NCBI GenBank assembly: GCA_000697335.1
Contig: JNEM01015145.1
Span: 1-13,796, forward strand
Direction of reading: 5' to 3'
Source: Conidiobolus incongruus B7586
Lineage: Eukaryota > Entomophthoromycota > Entomophthoromycetes > Entomophthorales > Conidiobolaceae
DNA length: 13,796 nt
The notes below the pieces were generated by a model. The model was not told the DNA's origin and searched no databases. It was given only the letters and a program-made list of their open reading frames with translations. Positions 1 to 8,149 of this stretch are shown one piece after another; the stretch's first letter is position 1, and each line of letters starts with the position of its first letter. The position numbers were made by a program, and so were the translations under genes.

Positions 1-656
1 TTTTAAGCTTAAGTAATATACAAGTTCAAAGGTAATTTAAATAAAATAATACTGAAATATTTGTAAAATTAATATTTTAAATAATATTTTAATACTATTA
101 ATTGAACTTATCAAAAATAAATATTTTTGAGAAAAGTAAATATTTTAATAATTAAAAAAAATAAATTTGATAATAAGTTTTTCATATTAAAATAGTTATA
201 AATATTTCTGGTTCAATATTATATTTAATTGTTCAAAAAAAATTATTATAGATTTCAAAAAAAATAATCTATATAAAAATAAAATCAAAGGTTATTATAT
301 CTATCTTTTTTAGAAAAATAATAATTAGAATAAATTATTTTTTTAATGAGAATAATTAAAAGATATTTAGCTCTTTTTAAAACAATATATAATTAGGTGT
401 TTGAATTATATTGATAATATTATTTAAAAGTAATAAGTTTGTGAATAAAAATGTTTAATTTTTAAAGATTGCAACTATAAATATAATAATCAATAAATGA
501 TAATTTTTAATATCTAACATAAATATATAAAGTGTTAATCTTATTAGAAATTATATAAATAATATTAAAAACAAAATAACTTTAGATAAAAAAATAGCTT
601 TTAGTAAATAAAAAAAATATATCAACTTTAAGTAATTGATATATTAATACATAAGT
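1..656. other. AT-rich left flank, no gene seen
   Basis: This stretch is very poor in G and C, with long A and T runs and no open frame of useful length on either strand. I see no tRNA-like or LTR-like segment. Since the retrotransposon to its right carries a probable target duplication, this flank and the DNA after 6304 were probably contiguous before the insertion. TpG and CpA steps look somewhat more frequent here than inside the element, so the flank may be ordinary intergenic DNA rather than part of the mutated repeat. Confidence 0.6.
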
Positions 657-661
657 AATAT
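657..661. repeat. Probable target-site duplication, left copy
   Basis: The five bases AATAT lie directly before the TG start of the 5' LTR. The right copy at 6300-6304 reads GATAT, so four of five bases agree. The one mismatch is a G/A difference preceded by T, the same kind of change that dominates the LTRs. Five bases is the usual duplication length for Ty3/Gypsy integrases. Confidence 0.6.
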
Positions 662-1033
662 TGTTAAGAGATTAGTTCTTTAAATTCTTATATATACCTT
701 TATATAATTTAATTAACTTTAAATTATATGATTAATTATATAAATAACATTGAATTATTTAATAAAATATGTTTTTTTTCTTCTCAATACTTATTGTTTT
801 TTTATCTTTTCTATTACTTAAAAGTTTAAAACTATATCCTATTAATATTATAGTATATTAATACTACCTAATATAAATTTTAATATATTAGTGATTTATT
901 CTAGTTTAAAGCTTAATTAAACTTTGTTTATATTTGTATACTATAGCTATATTATAATATTATATTTTATGTTATATTATTTTTATATTAAATTTTCCTC
1001 TATTTTATATTAATATTTACTATCATACCTATA
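662..1033 (+). repeat. 5' LTR of the chromovirus
   Basis: This LTR aligns along its whole length with 5900-6299 and 12688-13083. It starts TGTTAAGAG; its end corresponds to the ACA end of the other copies, although the last bases here have changed. It is shorter than the 3' LTR mainly because a block of roughly 25 bases before the TATA-like box is absent. It is the most AT-converted of the three copies: where they differ, it usually carries T or A while the others keep C or G. Confidence 0.88.
739..766 (+). promoter_or_regulatory. TATA-like box and AATAAA in the 5' LTR
   Basis: TATAAATA at 739-746 is followed 14 bases later by AATAAA at 761-766. The same pair at the same spacing occurs in the other two LTRs, so it is a conserved feature of the family, probably marking the U3/R promoter and polyadenylation signal. 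Activity is inferred only. Confidence 0.45.
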
Positions 1034-2140
1034 TAGTAACAATAATAAAATTACTAAAAACCTACTAGAAATTAATAATTACCTATATCAAATCTATTTA
1101 TTGTTATTTTAAATTTTATTTAAAATTGATTTTATTTTAATTTAATATTATACACTATAATACCATTAAAAAAATACCTTTATATTATTTTAATAATAAT
1201 AGTAGCTTAATTACTAAGTGAATTTAAAGTTTTAGTTTTTAAAAGCTTGTTACCCTCTAAATAATTTATTTTAAACAACTTTTGGTTAAGAAAAACATAA
1301 CTCAAAAAGCTTAAATTTAATAAACTAGTTACTTTACTAGAGCTAATATATTAAACTACCTCTTTAGTATCTTTAAAGATAAATTAACCACTTATGATAA
1401 TTTTAAAAACTTCTACAAGCTTAAATACTACCTTAAAAATATAAAGAATTATTTTAATTTAATTTTTAATAAAGATTTAAAGAATATCTTTAAATTAACC
1501 ACTTTTTTTAGAAAAATTTGTTTATACTTAGTAGTTAACTTATTACAAGTTTAATTTTAAAGAGTTTTTAAAGGAATAACCTATTATAAAAATATAAACC
1601 TTTAAACAATTAAAAAAAGCTTTTAAAAAAATATTACCTAAAAAATTAAGTTTAATTAATAAAAGAAAAGCTTTCTTAACTTAAATAAAAAACTTTTATA
1701 AGGTAATTAATTAAGAAATTTAATAAGATATATTTAAACATATTAAATATTACAGAAGAAAAATAAATCTATAAATTATTATAATACTTTAACTTTTAAA
1801 TAAAACTCTAGTTAGTTAATAAGGAACATTTTAATAGTATGTTTTTTTCTAACATTTATAATATAACAGTTATGATTAATAATATCTTTTATTTTATAAT
1901 TAAATTTTTTTATCTTAAGAATTAATCTTTTAAAACTTATTTTAACTTACTTAAATTTTAAATAATAAATATTTTTGCTTTAAAGCTTACTTAAGTTTAT
2001 ATAAAGGTTGTTATTATTGTTAAAGAATATAAATTAATTATAAAGTTGATAAGTATCTTCTTAAAAAGCAAAATCTGTTTAATTCTTAATAACTTTAATT
2101 TACCAATCATAAATTAAATTTGAATAATATTAATATTACT
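1034..2140 (+). other. Leader and presumed gag region of the retrotransposon (unresolved)
   Basis: By position this should hold the primer-binding site and gag. A sequence starting TAGTAACAA directly follows the 5' LTR, where a tRNA-primer site (usually starting TGG) is expected, but I cannot name the tRNA. I recognise no capsid or zinc-knuckle motif with confidence. The assignment rests on element order alone. Confidence 0.4.
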
Positions 2141-2149
2141 TTAAAATCA

Positions 2150-2345
2150 TCTTTTTTATAATTAGTTAGTAAATTCTAATTTAATTTATAAAAGTTTTAA
2201 TAAACTAATAATTCTACAAATTAAATTATATATACTAGAGAAATTTAATTAATTAAATTATTAAAAACTAAAAATATTTTAATAATTAATTTACCTTGTA
2301 ATTTTTTACCTTTAACTATCACTTTATTATTTATTTTAACTAGAT
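2150..2345 (+). pseudogene. Trace of retroviral-type aspartic protease
   Basis: Short stretches in + frames resemble the active-site region and following strand of Ty3/Gypsy proteases. The match is weak and rests partly on its expected place upstream of the reverse transcriptase. The remnant is broken. It could also be the spacer between gag and pol. Confidence 0.3.
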
Positions 2346-3039
2346 ATTTTATAGATATATTTGTTAATATTTTAATTAACTTTAATTGTTTTAATTGTAT
2401 TATCTTTTTTTTTATTTTTATAAAATTATTTTTACCTATTTAAAGGAATAACTTAATAATTAAATATGGTAATAATTTAATAAAATAAATATTTAATACT
2501 ATATCTAAATATTTATTATTACTTCTTAACTACTCTTAATATATTAAACTTTTAATTAATAACATTAGTTATAATTTTATACTAGGTTAGAATTAATTTG
2601 AATATTATAATTTTTTATCTATAAGAATTACTCTAAAAGGTTATAAATTTATTTTATTTATATTCTAAAAAAAATCAATAAAATTAATCTTAAAAAATTT
2701 ATATTACCCTATTATAAAACTACTAAATATTTTACCTAATATCAACTCTTTAATTGTATCAAAAAACTCTATTATTATAAATAAAGACTAATGTAAAAAA
2801 CTAATTAAAAACCTTAATAATTTATAAAGATATATATTTATTTATTATTTATCTATTAGTATTTTATCTGTTAATTTCAATGAAGTTATAACTAATGACT
2901 ACTTTTTATATAATATAATAAGTTAATTTATTAATATTTTTAAACTTATAAGTAAATTATATTTTAAACATAATATTAAACATAAAATTAAATTTCTCTT
3001 AAGTATATAATTATACTTAAAGTTTACTTATCATTTATT

Positions 3040-3640
3040 TCTGAAATAATATTATATTTTAAAAGAAAAATCTAAAAATTACTTGAAAATAAATATATTA
3101 AACCTTTTTCTTCACTATAAAAATCTCTTATCTTTTTTATATAAAAAGCTAATAATAGTTAAAAACTATATATTAATAACTGTGTTTTAAATTTTAAAAT
3201 TATCAAGAATAAAACTTTATTATTATAACTATATAATATTAAAGATAAACTACTTAAATCTACTATATTTATTAAATTAAATATTAAAAATAGTTAATAT
3301 AATATTAAAGTTGAGGAAAATTTCATTTTTTGAATTATTTTTAATACTCTACTAAGCTATTATAAATTTACTATTATAAACTTTAAATTATATAATATCT
3401 TTATAACTTTTATTTAATTTATCAATTTTTTTTAGTTTTATCTTTAATAACTTTATTATTACTTATTTTAATAATATCTTAATTTATTTAAAAATTAAAA
3501 AAGAATATATCTAACATATAAATTAAATCTTACAAATTATTCAAAAATATAAATTAGTTTTAAAGTTATCAAAATACATTTTAATATCTTTTTTATTTCT
3601 TTCTATAGTTATATTATTTCTTTTTAAAGAATTAATATTG
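3040..3640 (+). pseudogene. Reverse transcriptase remnant (chromovirus pol)
   Basis: The + frames can be followed through the characteristic blocks of Ty3/Gypsy reverse transcriptase. These are the segment before the serine-rich loop, the region of the first catalytic aspartate, the block before the polymerase box, and a YxDD-type box region near 3455-3490 followed by its usual helix up to about 3570. This enzyme would have copied the element RNA into DNA in virus-like particles. The domain is broken in many places and much of its coding content has drifted to AT-rich codons. The order and spacing of the blocks, rather than any single motif, make the call secure. Confidence 0.8.
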
Positions 3641-3699
3641 ATATAACTAAACCTAATATTATAAGAGCTTTTACTATACTTATAAACAAAAATTAATTT

Positions 3700-4300
3700 A
3701 TATTTATATTTAAATTATTAAATTACTTTAAAGATTTCATTAATTTTTTATTAAACTTATAACTCTTCTAACTAATCTCTTGAAAAAAAACTCTTTTTTT
3801 GAATAAACCTTACTATACATTTTTTGAATAAATATTTTAATTTTTAATATTACCAATACTTTTATTTTATTTATTTTTAATCTTAAACTACCTATTATTA
3901 TTTTTATTAATTTTAATTCTTTTGTAATTAGTAGATAATTAACTTAATTTAAATTTAATTTATATTTTACCCTTTAACTATAAAATAAAATAATAAATAA
4001 AAGAGAATAAGTTAAATTTAACTTTATAAATATTACCTTAAAGCTTATAATATTCTGGTTAAGAAAAATAAAGCTAGCTAAATTAAAATACCTAGTTTAT
4101 AAATAGAAACTCTTTAATTTAGTAGAAAAAATTAAAAATCATTTATATTTTTTATTTTATAACCTTTTCTTAATACTTATAGATTATAAATTACTCATCT
4201 ACTTAAACACTCAAAAGTATTTATTAAGAAGATAAGCTAGATAGATTAAAATTATCCAAGCTTATTTTTTCTTTATCTAATATCTCTTAGGTTAATAAAA
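3700..4300 (+). pseudogene. RNase H remnant and connection region (chromovirus pol)
   Basis: Downstream of the reverse transcriptase, + frames resemble the connection segment and the RNase H domain of Ty3/Gypsy elements. The clearest part is around 4165-4250, which matches the block with the last catalytic aspartate and the following arginine-rich helix. RNase H would degrade the RNA strand during reverse transcription. It is broken, with multiple interruptions. The left boundary is approximate. Confidence 0.65.
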
Positions 4301-4499
4301 TTATGTTGTTAATACTTTGTTAAAAAATCTTATATATTTATCCTTCTATTCTAATTATAAAAACCCAGTAAATATTAACACAATGATTATTAATGAAAAA
4401 AAATAAAAAATTCATTAAAGTATTTTAAAAAATATTATTAAATAATAATTTCTTTATTTTAATTAAAGAAAAACTCTTTAAATTATTAGAAAACTAATT

Positions 4500-5285
4500 A
4501 AAATATATTAAGAGATATAAAATCATTGATAACTTACTATACTATAATAATTGTTTATATATTTTTAATATTCTTAAGATTTAATAAGTAATATTTAATA
4601 AGTATTATAATTTACTTATTAAAAAATATCAAAACTAGTTAAAATTACTGAGAGAATTAAAATAAAATATTACTAACCTTCCTTAATTAAATCAATTTAG
4701 AAATACATTAATACTTGTAAAATATATTAAAGAACTAAATATTATACCTAACTAAAATATAGTAAACTTATTTTTTTATAAGTCATTAATAAAATTTAAT
4801 AACAAATTTAACTTGATTTTATAGAAATTCTTAAATCAACAATTAATTATAATAATTTTGTAATTGTAATTGATTTATTCTTTAAATATATTTATTTTAT
4901 TCCTTATTTTAAAACTTTTATAATTAAAGAAATTACAAAATTATTATTCTCTAATATCTTTACCTATTATAAAATTCCACAAACTATTATATCTAATAAA
5001 AATATATGATTCAACTCTTAATTTTAAAAGTTACTATCTTTTTCCTTCAAGATTAATTTAACTATATCTACTAATAATCATCACTAAACTAATAAACTTA
5101 TTGAAAAAACTATTAAAACCTTAAAATAAATGATTAAAGCTTATATTAACAATAATTAGTTAAATTAAAATACCTATATCTATTAACTTTAATATTTATT
5201 CAATACTTTTATTAATAAATCAACAAGTTTTAACTTTTATTTCATTAATTATAACAAACATCTTAATTTGATAATTGTTTTAAAA
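4500..5285 (+). pseudogene. Integrase remnant (chromovirus pol)
   Basis: The N-terminal zinc-binding part is traceable at about 4500-4720. The catalytic core follows at about 4800-5130, with the positions of the three acidic residues of the DD35E triad falling near 4815, 4995 and 5103. After it comes a block typical of the end of Ty3/Gypsy integrases (about 5175-5275). The enzyme would have inserted the DNA copy and made 5-base target duplications, which fits the flanking repeats. The domain is broken in many places. Confidence 0.8.
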
Positions 5286-5744
5286 TTTTTAATAAATTTA
5301 CCTTTAGATATTGTTGAATTTTAATCTAATATTAAACATATTAATTCCCTTGTTAAATTTAACTTAAAATCAAAGGATTATAGAATAATAATATTTAAAA
5401 TTATTTAGGTATCTTTTGAGATATAAAACTAGTATGTTTATATACTTAGAATAATTTACCCTTAAATCTACTTTATTTAAATCTAGCTTAAATCTAAAAT
5501 ACTTGCTATTATATTATAGTCCCTATAAAATTTAATTTATTAATTTAAATTTTGAAAATATCACTTTGGAATTACTTTTAACTTTAAGGATCAACTTTAC
5601 CTTTCACATATCTAAAATCAAACCTTATTTTGAAGATTTTAACATTTTTCTTAATTGATTAAAAGCTTTAAAACTAGATTTAATTATTAATTAAGATAGA
5701 GAAGAAAAATACTATATTAATTACATAATTAAATCTAAATCTAT

Positions 5745-5865
5745 TAGGAATAAGCTTTATTTTTATATAAAATAAATAGGTTATCTTACTAAAGAAGCTA
5801 TATAAGAACCCCTAGAAAATATTAAGAATATTTTAGCTTATTATACCTATTTACAAAAATCTAAG
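5745..5865 (+). pseudogene. Chromodomain remnant at the integrase C-terminus
   Basis: A + frame stretch here reads like a chromodomain: a beta-strand block with alternating aromatic and lysine residues, then the glycine-containing turn, the glutamate-rich strand and the final helix. It is preceded at about 5590-5640 by the short block that commonly links integrase to the chromodomain in chromoviruses. The chromodomain is thought to steer integration toward modified histones. The remnant is broken. It is the main evidence placing the element among chromoviruses. Confidence 0.7.
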
Positions 5866-5892
5866 GAGTGTGTTTCTTTTAAGAAACTTACT

Positions 5893-5899
5893 AGGGGAA
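5893..5899 (+). other. Polypurine tract before the 3' LTR
   Basis: AGGGGAA directly abuts the TG start of the 3' LTR. A short purine run here is the expected primer for second-strand DNA synthesis, and a run of four Gs stands out in DNA this poor in G. Confidence 0.65.
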
Positions 5900-6299
5900 T
5901 GTTAAAAGATTAATTCTTTAAATTCTTATATATATATCTTTATATAATTTAATTAACTATAAATTATACAATTAATTTATATTTTTATAACTAAATTAAT
6001 TATATAAATACCATTGAATTATCTAATAAACTAGGTTTTTCTTTTTCCTTTTAATACTTATTATTTCTTATTTTTTCCACTATTTCTAAGTTTAAGATTA
6101 TATCCTATTAATATTATAGTATATTAACACTACCTAATATAAATCTTAATATATCAGTGACTCATCCTAGTTTGAAGCTTAATTGAACTTTGTTTATATT
6201 TGCATGCTACAGCTACATTATAATATCACATTCTGTGTCATACTACTCTTATATTAAGTCTTCCTCTATACTATATTGGTACTTACCACTATACTTACA
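5900..6299 (+). repeat. 3' LTR of the chromovirus
   Basis: This 400-base LTR starts TGTTAAAAG and ends TTACA. It is the least AT-converted of the copies and keeps many C and G bases that are T or A in the 5' LTR. Its last 140 bases or so show this best. A 64-codon open frame at 6190-6384 runs out of the LTR into flanking DNA and is not a gene. Confidence 0.92.
6003..6030 (+). promoter_or_regulatory. TATA-like box and AATAAA in the 3' LTR
   Basis: TATAAATA at 6003-6010 and AATAAA at 6025-6030 have the same spacing as in the other two LTRs. In this copy the pair would have served mainly as the polyadenylation signal. Confidence 0.45.
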
Positions 6300-6304
6300 G
6301 ATAT
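6300..6304. repeat. Probable target-site duplication, right copy
   Basis: GATAT follows the TTACA end of the 3' LTR directly and matches the left copy AATAT at four of five positions. Confidence 0.6.
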
Positions 6305-7474
6305 TATATTTAAACAATGATATAATTAAAAATATTATAAAAATGATCAATTCCTTTTTGAATATAATATTAGTAGTTTATTAAGTCAAAATAATATCAT
6401 TTTAAATTATATATATCAAACAATAAAAAAATATATATTGTCATTCTAATAATTTTAGATAGTAAAATTTTACCTTGAGAGATTTTTCAAACTATTTGAA
6501 ATTTTAAATTTTATTGAACATTTATAAATTTTAATTAGTATTTTTAATCTATTTACACTTTTATGAATTGTTAAAAATATCAGTGTAGTAACTTATTTTG
6601 ACAGTAGATTCATTTATATACCTTTATTAATTTTACTAACAAATATAAAAAAGAGATTCCATTTTAAACCTAAAATACTTCAATATCTAATACTGTATAT
6701 AATTTTTAATTTTTTTCAAAAATATAAATAAACACTCAATTTGTTCAATAAAAATAGAGTTATTTGATTTTTATGTGCTTAATATTCAAAATTTAATGAT
6801 TTTGAAATGTTGAATTATATAGATTTTGATAGTTTTAATGTTTAACATCTATACGAAAGGATAAGTTCCAATACATTGGTTATATCACTATCAATTGTTA
6901 TATACAACATAAATACAACAATATAATTGAAGAGTTTTTAAATATTATAAAAAATTACAAAATCTTTACATGGATTTGATTCCCTGTATTATTCAATAAA
7001 TGATAAGTGAATATTAATTATTAATTTAAATTTAAATTTAGTAACTTAGAAAACCAGAAGGTCACTTAGGTTTAAGATCGATACCAACTCTTAATATACA
7101 AATATAAAATGTTTATTTATAAAGTATTGTAAATTACGTTCTACAACTGGAGTATATAGTTCAAATTTCCTGGCGATATAGATGAAAAAAAATAAAATTA
7201 TTTACATATATTACTGTTATTTAATTAGTTATTTTTATCTTTGAATCAATAATGTAAAATACATTTGTATAATGCTTGCAAGAATAATATAAAATCTATT
7301 TTTTAAAATAATCAAATATTTGATATCAACTTTTTAAGTCTAGATTCTGAATTGAATCAATTTCTAGTTATAAGAGGAATTATTTATCAAATTGAGTGAT
7401 ATATATTATGAAATTATTTTATGGAATATATAACTTGCAATATTTTGAATTGATGTTAAAGCGACTATTATAAA
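6305..7474. other. Gene-poor AT-rich stretch
   Basis: Between the retrotransposon and the small gene candidate I see no open frame of convincing length, no tRNA and no LTR piece. The composition is AT-rich but TpG and CpA steps are common, unlike the element to the left. The stretch starting near 7014 is a run of TTTAAA-type low-complexity sequence. The part nearest 7475 would include the 3' end of any transcript of the small gene. Confidence 0.55.
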
Positions 7475-7974
7475 TCATCTAATAAACCTTAAAAACATCA
7501 TTTTAGTATTTTCTATAAGTAATTATTTTTCACTTGTTTAAACCTTTGATTTTAAGTCTCACCATTATACCTATTTCGTATTTCATCAAGTGTTAAAAGT
7601 TTTCCAATATTATCTATATCCCAGATTTTATTGAGGATTTTGATCACATGCTTCTATTGTACTTTTGAGGATATGATAAAATGCTAAATCCGATATAATT
7701 GATCAATAATTAATCATTAGTAATTTCAAGGACACTTACTTGATTGTATAAAATAATCAATTGAATTAATATAGAATATGTTGATATTTTTTATAACTAA
7801 AAAATATAGTACTAAATCTGCTGAAAAAATTTTGAGTGAGTTATTGGTAAAAAAATTAAGATTATCCAATTCATCCGTGTAAATATTAGTGGATAGGCTA
7901 CTGAATCGAATTTGATATAAATCTGAATAAATGTGATGAAATAGTTTATAGAATTTATTATATTCACTATTCAT
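7475..7974 (-). pseudogene. Small unrecognised gene candidate with two short introns and one frame inconsistency
   Basis: I do not recognise this protein. The ATG at 7974 has A at -3 and an in-frame TAA two codons upstream. Exon 1 (7974-7740) encodes 78 residues rich in N, I, Y, L and F, with a hydrophobic stretch around residues 48-70. It ends at a strong donor, GTAAGT (7739). A 56-base intron with a TACTAAT branch-like site would end at TTTAG (7684). Exon 2 (7683-7563) reads well in two successive frames; they join if one A of a four-A run (7641-7638) is extra. A second donor, GTGAGA (7562), and a TATAG acceptor (7513) give a 50-base intron. Exon 3 ends with TGA at 7475. The phases agree except for that one base, for about 130 residues in total. 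It may be a recent pseudogene, a gene with a sequencing error, or chance; without splicing an 82-residue frame remains (7974-7726). Confidence 0.42.
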
Positions 7975-8149
7975 TTTGGTTTAACACAAATATTTTGTAT
8001 GACTTTATATCACCTCTATTTAAAAAATACTCACTAAGATTTTATCACACTATTCGATAGTTAATAACAATGCAGTTGTTAAAAATGGTAAATACTGGAT
8101 ATTTTTTTTATATATTGGATATCTTCAATGTACAATTGAATTGGAATTA

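Larger units (their letters stand above)
662..6299 (+). mobile_element. Decayed Ty3/Gypsy chromovirus LTR retrotransposon
   Basis: A 5.6-kb LTR retrotransposon fossil. Two direct LTRs (372 and 400 bases) begin with TGTTAA; the 3' copy ends in ACA. Between them, + strand reading frames show stretches resembling, in order, protease, reverse transcriptase, RNase H, integrase and a C-terminal chromodomain. That order with a chromodomain defines chromoviruses, the most widespread Ty3/Gypsy branch in fungi. A short purine tract sits just before the 3' LTR. The internal region is extremely AT-rich, and every domain is heavily interrupted, with many breaks, so it cannot be active. Both LTRs and a probable target duplication remain, so it is structurally whole. 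Its age cannot be read from LTR divergence because the changes are dominated by a C-to-T / G-to-A process. Confidence 0.9.

Noticed and set aside
247-273. Eight-base inverted repeat around an A run
   Set aside because: Made mostly of A and T; many such hairpins arise by chance in this composition.
6190-6384. 64-codon open frame on the + strand
   Set aside because: It begins inside the 3' LTR and runs into flanking DNA; its composition follows the LTR and it has no recognisable domain.
7014-7040. TTTAAATTTAAATTTA tract resembling one near 13483-13500
   Set aside because: Low-complexity AT sequence; the similarity does not extend into flanks.
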